64,000 bases of DNA from Vibrio jasicida CAIM 1864 = LMG 25398 (GCF_000400365.1 NZ_BAOG01000041.1:1-64000), one strand, 5' to 3'; positions 17,401 to 29,875 are shown, counted from the stretch's first letter. Notes: generated by a model not told the origin, from the sequence alone. Numbers and translations: made by a program.

Positions 17401-18984
17401 TCGACTCCGGGCGTTGGCCTTATCTCGCCACCACCACACCACGATATCTATTCAATCGAAGATTTGGCTCAGCTTATCTACGACTTGAAGAACGCGAACC
17501 GCGCGGGCCGTGTAAACGTGAAGCTGGTATCGGAAGCAGGCGTAGGTACGATCGCTTCTGGTGTAGCGAAAGCGAAAGCGGACGTTGTACTAATCGCAGG
17601 TTTTGACGGCGGTACTGGTGCATCACCAATGTCTTCAATCCGTCATACCGGTCTTCCTTGGGAACTTGGTTTGGCAGAAACGCACCAAACACTACTGAAG
17701 AACGGTCTACGTAACCGTATCGTGGTTCAAGCAGATGGTCAGATGAAGACACCTCGTGACCTTGCAGTGGCAACACTACTTGGTGCAGAAGAATGGGGCG
17801 TGGCAACCGCAGCATTGGTGGTTGAAGGTTGTATCATGATGCGTAAGTGTCATAAGAATACCTGTCCTGTTGGTATCGCAACTCAGAACAAGACGCTTCG
17901 CGAGCGCTTTGATGGCCGCGTAGAAGACGTCGTAACCTTCTTCCAATACATGGCACAAGGTCTGCGTGAAATCATGGCTGAACTTGGCTTCCGCACTATC
18001 GATGAGATGGTCGGTCAAGGTCAGAAACTGAAGATTCGCCAAGACGTTTCTCACTGGAAATACAAGAACCTAGATCTGTCTCCTGTTCTCCACGTTGAGC
18101 AACCACGCGAAGCTGATGGTGTATTCAACCAAGCTCAGCAGAACCACAACCTAGAAGAAGTGCTAGACCGCAAGCTGATTCAAGCAGCGATTCCTGCACT
18201 CGAGAAAGGCGAAGCGGTGAATGCCGAATTCCCTATCGTCAACACAGACCGCTCTGCAGGTACCATGTTGTCGAACGAAATCTCGAAAGTGTACAAAGAT
18301 GCGGGTCTACCTCAACCAATGAACGTGAAGTTCAAAGGTTCTGCGGGTCAGTCATTCGGTGCATTCCTAGCTAAGGGCGTGAAGTTCGAAGTGGAAGGCG
18401 ACGCGAACGACTACTGGGGTAAAGGCTTATCTGGCGGTACGTTAGTACTTTACCCAGATGCGAAATCAAGCATTGTCGCGGAAGACAATATCGTGGTTGG
18501 TAACGTGTGTTTCTACGGTGCCACTTCGGGTGAGTCTTTCATTCGCGGTATGGCTGGTGAACGTTTCTGTGTTCGTAACTCAGGCGCGAAAGTAGTAGTA
18601 GAAGGCGTTGGTGACCACGGTTGTGAATACATGACGGGCGGTGCAGCCATCATCCTTGGTTCAACAGGTCGTAACTTTGCCGCAGGTATGAGTGGCGGCG
18701 TGGCTTACGTATGGGATAAATCAGGTGACTTTGAGTCAAAACTGAACCCAGAGCTAGTAGACCTAGATCCAATCGAGCAAGAAGACAGAGATCTATTACT
18801 CGACATGCTAACTAAGCATGTTCAATTCACAGGAAGTGAAGTCGCTCAGTCTTTCCTAGACAACTTTGAAGCAAGCCTAGCCTCTATGGTTAAGGTAATG
18901 CCGCGTGACTACAAAGCGGTTCTTCAAAAGCGTAAAGCTGAAGCACAGTCTCAAGGAAACGAAACTCAAGTGGAGGCCGTATAA
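14434..18984 (+). CDS. gltB: Glutamate synthase (NADPH) large subunit, first copy
   Basis: 1516 residues. Converts glutamine plus 2-oxoglutarate to two glutamates with the GltD subunit. Order: short propeptide (20 residues) then catalytic C21 (HDACGIGF) of the class II amidotransferase domain, central domain, FMN-binding synthase domain ([23 protein letters not shown]), the iron-sulfur loop CIMMRKCHKNTCPVG, and a C-terminal beta-helix rich in glycine. The ATG at 14434 is chosen for the AAGGA site 7 bp upstream; the frame also has a TTG 21 bp earlier. This copy is of a different subtype from the E. coli-like second copy. Its stop overlaps the gltD start by one base. Confidence 0.96.
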   Translation: MVDREQNSQGLYTPELEHDACGIGFVAHLKNRKSHEVVTQALDMLARMEHRGGQGCDPCSGDGAGILLQKPHEFLLEEAVKLGIKLPSFEKYGVGVVLFPKDEYKREQCRDILERNAQRLDLEVIGYRVLPTDNSMIGADPLSTEPQFEHVFISGGPGITPEELERKLYVLRNYTVRVCLESVSNIGDDFYINSMSYKTLVYKGQLTTEQVPQYFLDLQNPTMVTALALVHSRFSTNTFPKWRLAQPFRYIAHNGEINTVRGNLNWMKAREAILESDLFTQAEIDMLLPICQEGSSDSSNFDMALELLVLSGRSLPHALMMMIPEAWQENKNMDPKRRAFYQYHANIMEPWDGPASVCFTDGVQVGATLDRNGLRPSRYTVTKDNFLVMASESGVVDIEPENVEFRGRLQPGRIFVADLEQGRIISDEEVKDTIATAQPYEKWVEENLLSLKKLPDASNQFSQPSPERLLHRQQAFGVSTEEVNEIIVPMANDAKEPLSAMGADWPLAVLSHQSQHLSNYFKQLFAQVTNPPIDPIRERMVMSLNTYLGKDQNLLTETPLHCQKVELESPVLANSELEKLRAIDNEHLQAKTLDIVFQANEDQGKLERALKRICQYAEDAVIDGYSIILLTDRAVNSNHAAIPAMLAVGAVHHHLIRKGLRAKCDIVVETGDARETHHFATLLGYGANAVNPYLVIETIIELQRTKKLDPEANPRDLFNNYRKAINGGLLKIFSKMGISTLQSYHGAQIFEALGIHKSVVDKYFTGTVSRIQGLTLDDIAKEVLIRHRIGYPQREIPIQMLDVGGVYQWKQRGEKHLFNPETISLLQESTRNKNYDQFKQYATAVDKQGDNAVTLRSQLEFIKNPAGSISIDEVEPIESIVKRFATGAMSFGSISYEAHSTLAVAMNRLGAKSNSGEGGEDPMRFERKENGDWERSAIKQVASGRFGVTSYYLTNAEELQIKMAQGAKPGEGGQLPGDKVDDWIGATRHSTPGVGLISPPPHHDIYSIEDLAQLIYDLKNANRAGRVNVKLVSEAGVGTIASGVAKAKADVVLIAGFDGGTGASPMSSIRHTGLPWELGLAETHQTLLKNGLRNRIVVQADGQMKTPRDLAVATLLGAEEWGVATAALVVEGCIMMRKCHKNTCPVGIATQNKTLRERFDGRVEDVVTFFQYMAQGLREIMAELGFRTIDEMVGQGQKLKIRQDVSHWKYKNLDLSPVLHVEQPREADGVFNQAQQNHNLEEVLDRKLIQAAIPALEKGEAVNAEFPIVNTDRSAGTMLSNEISKVYKDAGLPQPMNVKFKGSAGQSFGAFLAKGVKFEVEGDANDYWGKGLSGGTLVLYPDAKSSIVAEDNIVVGNVCFYGATSGESFIRGMAGERFCVRNSGAKVVVEGVGDHGCEYMTGGAAIILGSTGRNFAAGMSGGVAYVWDKSGDFESKLNPELVDLDPIEQEDRDLLLDMLTKHVQFTGSEVAQSFLDNFEASLASMVKVMPRDYKAVLQKRKAEAQSQGNETQVEAV

Positions 18985-20453
18985 TGGGTAAGCCTACTGG
19001 ATTTTTAGAGCATGGTCGTGAACTACCACAGAAGATCGACCCAGCTGAACGCATCAAGAACAACAAAGAGTTCGTTCTGAACGAGGAGTTTGGTGACAAG
19101 ATCAATACTCAGGCTTCTCGTTGTATGGATTGTGGTGTGCCGTTTTGTCATAACGGCTGCCCTATCGGTAACATCATCCCAGAGTTTAACGATGCGGTTT
19201 ATCGTGATAGCTGGGAAGAAGCATGGAACATTCTAAGCTCAACCAATAACTTCCCAGAGTTTACTGGTCGTGTTTGCCCGGCTCCATGTGAAAGTGCTTG
19301 TGTACTTGGCATCAACCAAGATCCAATCACTATCTGTAATATCGAGAAAACCATCGTAGAAACGGCGTATCGTGAAGGGTACGCCAAGCCAAAAACACCA
19401 CGCTCTCGCACTGGCAAAACCGTTGCGATCATCGGTTCGGGCCCTGCTGGCCTTGCGGCTGCTGAGCAGCTAAACAGCGCCGGTCATACTGTGACGGTAT
19501 TCGAGCGAGACGAGAAAGTAGGCGGTCTGCTGCGTTTTGGTATCCCAGATTTCAAACTGGGTATGGACGTGATTGATCGTAAGATCAACCTGATGGCAGA
19601 AGCGGGTATTGAATTCAAAGTTAACCAACATGTTGGTGTTGATGTGAATGCTCAGCAGCTGCGTCAAGAGTTCGATGTGGTTCTACTGACTGGTGGTTCA
19701 ACCGTTCCTCGTGATTTGCCAGTTCCGGGTCGTGAACTAAAAGGCGTTCACTTCGCAATGGAATTCCTAGGTCAAAACAACCGCCGTGCCAACGACATGG
19801 ATCTTAAAGGTGAAGAACTTCACGCCGCGGGTAAACATGTTGTCGTTATCGGTGGTGGTGATACGGGTTCTGACTGTGTAGGTACCTCAAACCGACATGG
19901 CGCAGCAAGCATCACTCAGGTTGAAATCATGCCGATTCCACCTGAGAAACGCCCTGCCAATATGCCATGGCCACAGTACCCAATGATCCTGCGTACTTCG
20001 ACGTCTCATGAAGAAGGTGTTGATCGTCACTGGAACATCCTAACCAAAGAGTTCATCGGCAATGACAAAGGTGAAGTTACAGGCCTTCGTTTAGCTGATA
20101 TCGTTTGGCAAGATGCGAAACCAGGCGAGCGTCCAAGCTTCAAAGAAGTAGAAGGCAGCGAACGTGTGATTCCATGTGATATGGCATTCCTAGCGATGGG
20201 CTTCCTGCACCCAGAACCAACTGGCGTGCTTGCTCAACTGGATATTGCTCTAGATGATCGCGGTAACGTAGCAACTCAAGGTTTTGCTACTAACCAAGAA
20301 GGTGTATTTGCTGCTGGTGATATGCGAACAGGCCAATCTTTGGTGGTTCGTTGTATCAATGAAGGCCGCGAATGTGCCCGTGCTATCGATGATTACCTAA
20401 TGGGTGGCACAAACCTAGAAGCAAAAGCAGATTCACTGATGCTTTCTGCTTAA
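18984..20453 (+). CDS. gltD: Glutamate synthase small subunit, first copy
   Basis: 489 residues. FAD- and iron-sulfur-containing subunit that takes electrons from NADPH and passes them to GltB. Cysteine clusters at C47, C50, C55, C59 ([13 protein letters not shown]) and C98, C102, C106 ([10 protein letters not shown]) fit the two 4Fe-4S centres. FAD-binding [14 protein letters not shown] (about 150) and NADPH-binding [13 protein letters not shown] (about 290) follow. The start codon shares a base with the gltB stop (TAATG), so synthesis is coupled. Followed by a terminator about 105 bp downstream. Confidence 0.95.
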   Translation: MGKPTGFLEHGRELPQKIDPAERIKNNKEFVLNEEFGDKINTQASRCMDCGVPFCHNGCPIGNIIPEFNDAVYRDSWEEAWNILSSTNNFPEFTGRVCPAPCESACVLGINQDPITICNIEKTIVETAYREGYAKPKTPRSRTGKTVAIIGSGPAGLAAAEQLNSAGHTVTVFERDEKVGGLLRFGIPDFKLGMDVIDRKINLMAEAGIEFKVNQHVGVDVNAQQLRQEFDVVLLTGGSTVPRDLPVPGRELKGVHFAMEFLGQNNRRANDMDLKGEELHAAGKHVVVIGGGDTGSDCVGTSNRHGAASITQVEIMPIPPEKRPANMPWPQYPMILRTSTSHEEGVDRHWNILTKEFIGNDKGEVTGLRLADIVWQDAKPGERPSFKEVEGSERVIPCDMAFLAMGFLHPEPTGVLAQLDIALDDRGNVATQGFATNQEGVFAAGDMRTGQSLVVRCINEGRECARAIDDYLMGGTNLEAKADSLMLSA

Positions 20454-20558
20454 AGGGAGTGCGCTCACTTCCTCTTTTCGAGGCATAAACCCAGCCATCA
20501 GTACTATCGATGGTTGGTTGTCAGGAAAGAAAACAGTTCCTTCCAATCTTTTTATTTT

Positions 20559-20585
20559 GACCAGCATTTTGTGCTGGTCTTTTTT
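20559..20585 (+). terminator. Terminator of the first gltBD operon
   Basis: GACCAGCA (20559-20566) pairs with TGCTGGTC (20572-20579), followed by six T. An additional stem without a T-run (CCATC/GATGG at about 20495-20515) lies between it and the gltD stop. Confidence 0.85.
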
Positions 20586-20905
20586 ATTCCCGCCAGAATC
20601 AAATGTTACTTTTTTGTAACAATCACTTTTCTATCTCACTGTTTTTCTTGAACTATTTCAGCCAATTAAATGGTAAATCGCATATTCACGCGATGATTCA
20701 CTAATAACTTGACCTTTTTTACAATAAGCTATAGCTTGTGAAGTTGGTGAAAATAAAACACACAATTTTTGTTAAGATATTTGACGAATTTTATTGAATA
20801 GATATACATAAAACTTAGAAAGTGACGCATAGTTAGTCATCATTATCAACTTGAGCAGTGTTGATATATCTGTCGGGATGACAGATAAGCAAAGGGAGAA
20901 TTGCA
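20586..20905 (+). promoter_or_regulatory. Promoter and double-hairpin leader of the second gltBD operon
   Basis: TTGACG (20781-20786) and TATACA (20803-20808), 16 bp apart, form a credible sigma-70 promoter with start near 20815. The leader holds two stems directly abutting: TATCAAC (20844-20850) with GTTGATA (20860-20866), then TATCTGTC (20867-20874) with GACAGATA (20880-20887). The ribosome site AAGGGAG follows at once. The segment 20868-20879 recurs, with one inserted base, in the leader of the first gltBD operon (14387-14399). Bases 20586-20780 show nothing else assignable. Confidence 0.55.
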
Positions 20906-23900
20906 ATGGCTCTTTATGATCCAAGTCTTGAGAAAGACAACTGTGGATTTGGCTTGATCGCGCACATGGAAGGCGAGCAAAGTCACAAGCTGGTACGTAC
21001 AGCAATTTCTGCACTTGACCGCATGACCCACCGTGGTGGTATCGCCGCCGATGGTAAAACCGGTGATGGTTGTGGTCTTCTTCTACAAAAGCCCGATTCC
21101 TATTTACGCCTTATCGCTGAAGAAAATGGCTTCAACCTTGGCAAGCAATACGCCATAGGGATGATTTTCTTCAACCAAGACCCGGTGAAAGCTCAACTCG
21201 CCAAAGACATCATCAACAAAGAGCTCGCACAAGAGACTTTGACGGTAGCAGGGTGGCGTGAAGTACCAACCAATTCAGAAGTACTCGGCCCAATCGCCGC
21301 CGATTCACTTCCAGACATTCAACAAGTCTTTATCTCTGCTCCGGCAGGTTGGCGCGAGCGTGACATTGAGCGTCGTCTCTACATTGCACGCCGTCGCATC
21401 GAGAAACAAATCACCGAAGATCCTGATTTCTACATCTGTAGCTTGTCGACACAAGTTTTGGTGTACAAAGGCTTGTGCATGCCTGCGGACTTACCGCGCT
21501 TCTATCTTGATCTTGCTGATCTACGCATGGAATCTGCTATCTGCCTGTTCCACCAGCGTTTTTCTACCAATACTCAACCGCGTTGGCCACTAGCTCAGCC
21601 GTTCCGTTACCTTGCTCATAATGGTGAGATCAACACCATTGAAGGTAACCGCCAATGGGCACGAGCGCGAGCTTACAAGTTCTCGTCACCACTGCTGCCA
21701 GACCTACAAACCGCAGCACCGTTTGTGAACGAGACAGGTTCAGATTCTTCCAGCTTAGATAATATGTTGGATCTATTCCTTTCTGGCGGTATGGATATCT
21801 TCCGTGCCATGCGCATGCTTGTGCCACCAGCATGGCAAAACCACCCAGACATGGACCCGGATCTGCGAGCGTTTTACGACTTCAACTCTAAGCACATGGA
21901 ACCATGGGATGGTCCGGCAGGTATCGTATTGTCTGACGGCCGTTACGCTGCCTGTAACCTAGATCGAAATGGTCTGCGTCCTGCACGTTATGTGATTACC
22001 AAGGACAAATTTATCACCCTAGCATCAGAGGTAGGGATTTGGGACTACGCTCCCGATGAAGTTGCCGAGAAAGGCCGTGTTGGTCCGGGTGAGCTGCTGG
22101 TTGTCGATACTCGTAAAGGTAAGCTTTGGCAGTCTAGCGAGATCGATAACGATCTGAAATCCCGCCACCCTTACCGCGAATGGATGGAAAACAACGTTCG
22201 CAAACTCACTCCTTTTGCTCAGCTACCTGAAGATCAAGTGGGTGAGCGCAGCTTTGATGAAGACTTACTCAAGACTTATCAAAAGCAATTTGCTATGAGC
22301 AATGAAGAGGTCGATCAAGTACTGCGTGTTCTTGGTGATATGGGCCAAGAAGCGGTCGGCTCCATGGGTGATGACACCCCAATGGCCGTTCTCTCGTCGA
22401 AAGAGCGCTTGGTGACTGATTACTTCCGTCAGAAGTTCGCTCAGGTAACCAACCCGCCAATCGATCCATTGCGTGAGAAACACGTAATGTCACTGGCGAC
22501 CAGTATCGGTCAGGAGATGAACGTCTTCTGTGAAACCGATGGCCACGCCTACCGAGTGACCTTCGATTCGCCAGTATTACTTTACTCAGACATGCAGCAA
22601 TTGCTTGAGCTTGGTGACGATCACTACCGTAATACCATTCTCGATATCAATTACGATCCACAACAAAAAGATCTCAAACAAGCCATTGATGATCTGTGTG
22701 AACAAGCAGAACAGGTCGTACGTGAAGGCACGGTTCTAGTCGTGCTTTCAGATCGCGCTTTAGTCAAAGGCAAGCTGCCAATTCCTGCAGCAATGGCGGT
22801 CGGTGCGGTTCAAACTCGCTTGATCGATGCCAACTTACGTTGTGATGCCAACATTGTTGTTGAGACCGCAACAGCTCGTGACCCACACCAATTTGCTGTC
22901 TTGCTTGGCTTTGGTGCTACTGCGGTTTATCCATACCTTGCTTATGAAGCACTAGGTAAGCTGATTGATGATAAAGCGCTAGAAAAAGACTATCGCGATG
23001 TGATGCAAAACTACCAATACGGCATCAACAAGGGTCTGTACAAGATCATGTCGAAAATGGGGATTTCTACTATCGCCTCTTACCGTTGCTCACAATTGTT
23101 TGAAGCAGTTGGCTTGAGCCAAGAAGTCGTCGCCTTATGCTTTAAAGGCGTGACGACTCGTATTGAAGGCGCGAACTTCGACGACTTCCAACAAGATTTG
23201 TACAACCTTTCTCGTAAAGCTTGGGCGAAACGTAAAGCCATCGAGCATGGCGGCTTATTGAAATACGTCCACGGTGGTGAATATCACGCCTACAACCCAG
23301 ACGTGGTTGGCACACTGCAAACTGCGGTGAAATCAGGCGAAAGTAACGATTATCAGAGCTTTGCTAAACAGGTGAACCAACGTCCTGTTGCCATGCTGCG
23401 TGACTTAATGGCACTGAAAAAATCGGATTCCCCATTACCACTTGAGCAAATCGAGCCAAGCACAGAACTCTTCAAGCGTTTTGACTCTGCGGCAATGTCT
23501 ATTGGCGCACTCAGCCCAGAAGCGCACGAAGCACTTGCAACAGCGATGAACCGGCTTGGTGGTTACTCCAACTCGGGTGAAGGTGGTGAAGATCCACGTC
23601 GCTTCGGTACCGAGCGTAACTCGCGTATCAAACAGATTGCTTCTGGGCGATTTGGTGTCACGCCTCACTACCTAACCAATGCAGACGTGCTGCAGATCAA
23701 GGTCGCACAGGGTGCGAAGCCGGGCGAAGGTGGTCAGTTACCGGGACACAAAGTCACCGCAGAAATTGCAAAACTGCGTTATTCGGTACAGGGGGTAACT
23801 CTGATCTCCCCTCCTCCACACCACGATATTTATTCGATTGAAGATTTAGCCCAGCTGATCTTCGACCTAAAACAAGTCAATCCAAACGCATTGGTTTCGG

Positions 23901-25369
23901 TGAAGTTAGTTTCTGAACCAGGCGTCGGCACCATCGCAACAGGTGTAGCGAAAGCTTACGCTGATCTCATTACCATCTCGGGTTACGACGGCGGTACCGC
24001 AGCAAGTCCATTAACTTCAGTGAAATACGCAGGTAGCCCTTGGGAATTGGGACTGGCAGAGACACAACAAGCACTGGTTGCTAATGGTCTGCGTCATAAG
24101 ATTCGTCTACAGGTAGATGGTGGTCTAAAAACGGGGCTAGACGTGGTGAAAGCGGCGATTCTCGGTGCTGAAAGCTTCGGTTTTGGTACTGCGCCAATGG
24201 TGGCAATGGGTTGTAAATTCCTACGTATTTGTCACCTCAACAACTGTGCCACAGGGGTTGCAACTCAAGACGAGACATTGCGTAAAGAGTACTTCAAAGG
24301 CCTACCGGAAATGGTGATGAACTATTTCATTGGTCTGGCGGACGAAGTGCGCGGATTACTCGCTGAACTTGGTGTTGAAAAACTGACTGACTTGATTGGT
24401 CGCACGGATTTGTTGGAAACCGTTGAAGGTCTTACGGCGAAACAAACCAAGCTAGATCTGTCGAATATCCTTGAGGCGCCAGTCTCTCCAGAGGAACACC
24501 CTCTTTACTGGACACAGCCAAATACACCATTTGATAAAGCAGAGCTAAACAACAAGATCATCGAAGACGCACTACAAGCGGTTGAAAAACGTCAATCTGC
24601 TAGCTTCTTCTACAACGTGATCAACACCGACCGTTCTGTGGGTGCTCGCCTATCTGGTGAAATCGCTCAGCGTTACGGCAACCAAGGCATGGCGGCGACG
24701 CCAATCAAACTGCATTTGGATGGCACTGCAGGCCAGTCATTTGGCGTTTGGAACGCGGGTGGCGTAGAGCTTTACCTCACTGGCGATGCCAACGACTACG
24801 TAGGTAAAGGCATGGCTGGCGGTAAGGTGGTTATCAAACCTCACCTTGGCACTGCATTTAAGTGTAATGAAGCGACCATCATTGGTAACACCTGTCTGTA
24901 CGGGGCAACTGGCGGTAAGTTGTTTGCGGCAGGTAAAGCCGGTGAGCGTTTCGGCGTACGTAACTCAGGTACGATTGCCGTCATTGAAGGTGCTGGCGAT
25001 AACGCTTGTGAGTATATGACTGGTGGTATTGTTGCCATTCTTGGTGCGACAGGCGTGAACTTTGGCGCCGGCATGACTGGCGGATTTGCTTACGTATTGG
25101 ATGAGAACCAAGACTTCCAAGGTCGCGTGAACAACGAATCGGTTGAAGCGATTTCTCTGTCGGATCTCTACATCCATCAAGAGCACTTACGTGGTCTGAT
25201 TGCCGAGCATCTTGAAGAAACTGGCTCTAGCCACGCAGAAGATATCTTGGCGAACTTTGATGAATGGATTCCAAAGTTCTACTTGGTGAAACCACAAGCG
25301 GCGGACTTGCGCACGCTACTTGGTCACCAGAGTCGCAGTGCCGCAGAACTGCGCGTTCAAGCCCAGTAA
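20906..25369 (+). CDS. gltB: Glutamate synthase large subunit, second copy (E. coli-like)
   Basis: 1487 residues. Same reaction as the first copy but closer in sequence to E. coli GltB at the N-terminus ([16 protein letters not shown]). Short 12-residue propeptide, catalytic C13, FMN synthase domain ([27 protein letters not shown]), iron-sulfur loop [15 protein letters not shown], and a C-terminal glycine-rich beta-helix. The start has a good site (AAGGGAG, about 9 bp upstream). Its own promoter and leader suggest independent control from the upstream copy. All catalytic motifs are intact, so both copies should be functional. Confidence 0.95.
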   Translation: MALYDPSLEKDNCGFGLIAHMEGEQSHKLVRTAISALDRMTHRGGIAADGKTGDGCGLLLQKPDSYLRLIAEENGFNLGKQYAIGMIFFNQDPVKAQLAKDIINKELAQETLTVAGWREVPTNSEVLGPIAADSLPDIQQVFISAPAGWRERDIERRLYIARRRIEKQITEDPDFYICSLSTQVLVYKGLCMPADLPRFYLDLADLRMESAICLFHQRFSTNTQPRWPLAQPFRYLAHNGEINTIEGNRQWARARAYKFSSPLLPDLQTAAPFVNETGSDSSSLDNMLDLFLSGGMDIFRAMRMLVPPAWQNHPDMDPDLRAFYDFNSKHMEPWDGPAGIVLSDGRYAACNLDRNGLRPARYVITKDKFITLASEVGIWDYAPDEVAEKGRVGPGELLVVDTRKGKLWQSSEIDNDLKSRHPYREWMENNVRKLTPFAQLPEDQVGERSFDEDLLKTYQKQFAMSNEEVDQVLRVLGDMGQEAVGSMGDDTPMAVLSSKERLVTDYFRQKFAQVTNPPIDPLREKHVMSLATSIGQEMNVFCETDGHAYRVTFDSPVLLYSDMQQLLELGDDHYRNTILDINYDPQQKDLKQAIDDLCEQAEQVVREGTVLVVLSDRALVKGKLPIPAAMAVGAVQTRLIDANLRCDANIVVETATARDPHQFAVLLGFGATAVYPYLAYEALGKLIDDKALEKDYRDVMQNYQYGINKGLYKIMSKMGISTIASYRCSQLFEAVGLSQEVVALCFKGVTTRIEGANFDDFQQDLYNLSRKAWAKRKAIEHGGLLKYVHGGEYHAYNPDVVGTLQTAVKSGESNDYQSFAKQVNQRPVAMLRDLMALKKSDSPLPLEQIEPSTELFKRFDSAAMSIGALSPEAHEALATAMNRLGGYSNSGEGGEDPRRFGTERNSRIKQIASGRFGVTPHYLTNADVLQIKVAQGAKPGEGGQLPGHKVTAEIAKLRYSVQGVTLISPPPHHDIYSIEDLAQLIFDLKQVNPNALVSVKLVSEPGVGTIATGVAKAYADLITISGYDGGTAASPLTSVKYAGSPWELGLAETQQALVANGLRHKIRLQVDGGLKTGLDVVKAAILGAESFGFGTAPMVAMGCKFLRICHLNNCATGVATQDETLRKEYFKGLPEMVMNYFIGLADEVRGLLAELGVEKLTDLIGRTDLLETVEGLTAKQTKLDLSNILEAPVSPEEHPLYWTQPNTPFDKAELNNKIIEDALQAVEKRQSASFFYNVINTDRSVGARLSGEIAQRYGNQGMAATPIKLHLDGTAGQSFGVWNAGGVELYLTGDANDYVGKGMAGGKVVIKPHLGTAFKCNEATIIGNTCLYGATGGKLFAAGKAGERFGVRNSGTIAVIEGAGDNACEYMTGGIVAILGATGVNFGAGMTGGFAYVLDENQDFQGRVNNESVEAISLSDLYIHQEHLRGLIAEHLEETGSSHAEDILANFDEWIPKFYLVKPQAADLRTLLGHQSRSAAELRVQAQ

Positions 25370-25386
25370 TCATGGAGGATGTTTGA

Positions 25387-26802
<1,416 letters not shown>

Positions 26803-26818
26803 TCACTGTTAACGTCTC

Positions 26819-26848
26819 AAAAAGGATCCTACTATTGGATCCTTTTTT
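26819..26848 (+). terminator. Terminator of the second gltBD operon
   Basis: AAAAGGATCC (26820-26829) pairs with GGATCCTTTT (26837-26846), loop of seven, with continuing T residues to 26848. It begins about 17 bp after the gltD stop. Confidence 0.88.
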
Positions 26849-26893
26849 CTTTTATTACATATAATTAAATTCCTAAGATAAGGGATAAAACCA

Positions 26894-27322
26894 ATGAAAA
26901 AAGCCGCTCTCCTTTCCATTACTTTGCTCGGCTTAACCGCTTGTAGCCAAGGAGTCACAACCATGACTGATCGTTCTCAATCACCTTGTGGTGACAAACC
27001 AAACTGTGTCTCCACCCAAGACACGCGTGAAGAATACAACCTAACACCATTCACCCTAACCGAATCCACCAACATCGATGCAATTGAGCAAGTGGCGCTT
27101 GAACTGCCAGGCGCGAAGACTGCCGTCAAAGAAGGCAATTACCTACGTATCGAATGCACATCTAAAATAATGCGCTTTGTGGACGATTTAGAGCTTAAGA
27201 TCGAAGGCGACCAGCTTATTGTTCGTTCTGAATCTCGCGTTGGCTATTCAGACTTTGGCGTGAACCGTAAGCGTGCTGAACAATTACGTTCACTGTTGGC
27301 GAATGCTGAGTTAATCAAATAA
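26894..27322 (+). CDS. DUF1499 family lipoprotein
   Basis: 142 residues with a lipoprotein signal (LLGLTAC, C17 lipidated, then SQG). The mature part has the DUF1499 hallmark [11 protein letters not shown] and the later [33 protein letters not shown] region. Function is unknown. It has its own ribosome site (AAGGGATAAAACC) and lies between the gltBD terminator and mtnN, with no sign of operon coupling to either. Confidence 0.85.
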   Translation: MKKAALLSITLLGLTACSQGVTTMTDRSQSPCGDKPNCVSTQDTREEYNLTPFTLTESTNIDAIEQVALELPGAKTAVKEGNYLRIECTSKIMRFVDDLELKIEGDQLIVRSESRVGYSDFGVNRKRAEQLRSLLANAELIK

Positions 27323-27387
27323 CGACCACATATTGGTGCAGAGTGGTATACTCTCGCCAACTTAAATTTTTATCGAAAGAGAGTGTT

Positions 27388-28083
27388 ATGAAAGTTGGTA
27401 TCATCGGTGCGATGGAACAAGAAGTCACCATCCTGAAAGAAGCAATGACAAACTGCCAAACAGTAAGCAAAGCAGGTTGTACGTTTTTCTCTGGTCAGAT
27501 TAACGACGTTGATGTGGTACTGCTTCAATCTGGCATCGGTAAAGTAGCGGCTGCAGTAGGCACAACTATTCTGCTAGACGAGTACCAACCAGATGTGGTT
27601 ATCAACACTGGCTCTGCAGGTGGCTTCGATTCAAGCCTAAACCTAGGAGACGTTGTTATCTCAACAGAAGTTCGTCACCACGATGCAGACGTAACTGCGT
27701 TTGGCTACGAAATGGGTCAAATGGCAGGTCAACCAGCAGCATTCAAAGCGGATGAGAAGTTAATGGACCTTGCTGAAAAAGCACTGGCTCAAATGGAAAA
27801 CACGCACGCTGTTCGCGGACTGATCTGTACTGGTGATGCGTTTGTTTGTACGGCAGAACGCCAAGAGTTTATCCGTAAACACTTCCCTTCAGTTATCGCT
27901 GTAGAAATGGAAGCATCTGCTATCGCCCAAACTTGTCACCAATTCAACACACCGTTTGTTGTTGTGCGTGCTATCTCTGACGTAGCAGACAAAGAATCAC
28001 CAATGAGCTTCGAAGAGTTCCTACCGCTAGCAGCGAAAAGCTCTTCAGAAATGGTATGCAAAATGTTGGAACTGACTAAGTAA
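27388..28083 (+). CDS. mtnN: 5'-methylthioadenosine/S-adenosylhomocysteine nucleosidase
   Basis: 231 residues (E. coli 232). Cleaves adenine from methylthioadenosine, S-adenosylhomocysteine and 5'-deoxyadenosine. In vibrios it also yields the autoinducer-2 precursor S-ribosylhomocysteine. [16 protein letters not shown] is the classic N-terminus with the catalytic Glu in AMEQE; the [14 protein letters not shown] [11 protein letters not shown] and VRAISDVAD with the catalytic Asp are present. The frame extends upstream to 27343, but the ATG at 27388 has GAGAG upstream and fits the family. cobD follows after 14 bp. Confidence 0.96.
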   Translation: MKVGIIGAMEQEVTILKEAMTNCQTVSKAGCTFFSGQINDVDVVLLQSGIGKVAAAVGTTILLDEYQPDVVINTGSAGGFDSSLNLGDVVISTEVRHHDADVTAFGYEMGQMAGQPAAFKADEKLMDLAEKALAQMENTHAVRGLICTGDAFVCTAERQEFIRKHFPSVIAVEMEASAIAQTCHQFNTPFVVVRAISDVADKESPMSFEEFLPLAAKSSSEMVCKMLELTK

Positions 28084-28097
28084 GTCCCCAGAATTTC

Positions 28098-29051
28098 ATG
28101 GAAGAAATATTTCAACAGCTCTATGCCAATGGTGCGCTCCTCGTCATGTGGGGCGCATTACTATTCCACTTATTAATCCCTATTCCTCACGCTGCTCATC
28201 CTGTGACTTTATGGCATAAATTCGCAGAACAACTGGCGAACAAAGTTAATAACAACCACGCCTACTCACAAAGCATTCTCTCTGGCGGGCTCGCACTGCT
28301 TCTTATGCTTGTACCTTGCTTGATATTACTGCTCGCGATGAAGCCCTTAGTTTGGCAAGCGCCCTTATTTGAGCTGGCATTACTGCTTATTGCTCTCGAC
28401 TGGCGAAACAACGAGTCACTTGCTAAACAACTCGTCACCGCAATGTCGAATGAGAACAAAGTACAGTGCCGAGCGTTACTCAAGCCTTACCTTAATCGAG
28501 ATACCGAGAGCTTATCACTGCTTGGTATTGGTAAAGCAGGCGCAGAGACCATCATCATGGGTTACGGACGTAACGTTGTGTGCGTGTTGTTCTGGTATGG
28601 ATTGACTGGTGGAATTGGCGCATTAATGTATCGCCTAACAGCAGAACTTGCTCGTGCTTGGTCTCCAAGTCGCCGTCAGTATTCACCTTTTGGTAAGCCT
28701 GCTATTCAGCTAACGGCTGCATTGGAGATTGTTCCTTTGCGCTTGTTTGCCGTGTTCATTAGCATGGGTAAAAACCTATCGAGTGTTTCGACTGGCATGC
28801 TTCAACAAGCGAAGTCTTGGCCACTTCCGGGGCCAGCTTGGTTGTTGTGCTCGATTGGTAACAAGCTTCAATTGTCACTTGGCGGCCCAGCGCTGTACCA
28901 AGGTCAACGAGCTGAACGAGCGAAAATTGGTGGTCGTATAGCGCCATCTGCTATTCATTTAGCACAAATCCAAACCCTCATTGTATGGCGTATTTTTGCT
29001 TGGATCGTTATCCAAAGCCTGATTCTCGGACTCATTTATCAAGGACTATGA
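28098..29051 (+). CDS. cobD: CobD/CbiB family cobalamin biosynthesis protein
   Basis: 317 residues, multi-spanning inner-membrane protein of the adenosylcobinamide-phosphate synthase family. Hydrophobic segments lie at about 14-30, 62-82, 90-100, 158-176, and 298-314. The family's PHPV-like region appears as PHAAHPVTLW. It probably serves salvage: only this step and btuF are present here, next to mtnN and yadS. Its stop overlaps the btuF start region (ATGATG), so the genes are coupled. Some residues diverge from canonical CbiB, so the exact activity is a family inference. Confidence 0.82.
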   Translation: MEEIFQQLYANGALLVMWGALLFHLLIPIPHAAHPVTLWHKFAEQLANKVNNNHAYSQSILSGGLALLLMLVPCLILLLAMKPLVWQAPLFELALLLIALDWRNNESLAKQLVTAMSNENKVQCRALLKPYLNRDTESLSLLGIGKAGAETIIMGYGRNVVCVLFWYGLTGGIGALMYRLTAELARAWSPSRRQYSPFGKPAIQLTAALEIVPLRLFAVFISMGKNLSSVSTGMLQQAKSWPLPGPAWLLCSIGNKLQLSLGGPALYQGQRAERAKIGGRIAPSAIHLAQIQTLIVWRIFAWIVIQSLILGLIYQGL

Positions 29052-29875
29052 TGAACAAACTTTGCTTTGCTCTTCCTCTTATCTTCTCTGCCGCTTCTTT
29101 TGCCAATGAACCTGCTCAGCGCGTCATCAGCCTGGCTCCACACTCAACAGAAATCGCCTATGCTGCAGGTCTTGGTGACAAGCTGATTGCGGTCAGCGAG
29201 ATGAGTGACTACCCCGAGCAAGCTAAAGGTTTAGAGAAAGTATCAAACTATCAAGGCATCAAGTTAGAGCGCATCATTGCCCTTCAACCCGATTTAGTTA
29301 TCGCTTGGCCAGCAGGTAATCCAGCCAAAGAACTTGAAAAGCTCAAGCAGTTTGGCATTCCTATCTACTACTCAACTACTGGAACGTTAGAAGACATCGC
29401 TACGAACATTGAGCAACTTAGCCAGTACAGTGAGAAGCCAGAAGTTGGGCAAAAAGCCGCCGCAGAATTTCGCGCGCAGTTGGAAGCACTAAAAGAAAAG
29501 TACGATACCGAAGATAAAGTCAGCTACTTTTATCAGTTAAGTGAAAAGCCGATCATCACGGTCGCAGGTAAGAACTGGCCAAGTGAAGTCTTCACCTTTT
29601 GCGGTGGTGAAAACATCTTTGCTAAGGGCAGCGCTCCTTACCCACAAGTCAGCATCGAGCAAGTGATTACTCGCCAACCCGAAGTCCTGTTTACCTCTCG
29701 CCATGCCATGAGTGATGATGGCATGTGGGCAGAGTGGAAAAACGACATCCCTGCGTTAAAAAACAACCATGTTTGGTCACTCAATTCCGATTGGATCAAC
29801 CGCCCGACCCCAAGAACCTTAAACGCGATCACAGAGGTGTGTGAACACTTTGAAACCGTTCGGCAAAAACGCTAA
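29051..29875 (+). CDS. btuF: Periplasmic vitamin B12-binding protein BtuF
   Basis: 274 residues. Captures cobalamin in the periplasm for the BtuCD transporter. Signal peptide MNKLCFALPLIFSAASFA, then the type III binding fold beginning RVISLAPHSTEIAYAAGLGDKLI, typical of BtuF. The ATG at 29051 is preferred over the one at 29048 because AAGGA (29041-29045) is then 5 bp away. It overlaps the cobD stop. In E. coli the same neighbours (mtn, btuF, yadS) occur together. Confidence 0.93.
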   Translation: MNKLCFALPLIFSAASFANEPAQRVISLAPHSTEIAYAAGLGDKLIAVSEMSDYPEQAKGLEKVSNYQGIKLERIIALQPDLVIAWPAGNPAKELEKLKQFGIPIYYSTTGTLEDIATNIEQLSQYSEKPEVGQKAAAEFRAQLEALKEKYDTEDKVSYFYQLSEKPIITVAGKNWPSEVFTFCGGENIFAKGSAPYPQVSIEQVITRQPEVLFTSRHAMSDDGMWAEWKNDIPALKNNHVWSLNSDWINRPTPRTLNAITEVCEHFETVRQKR

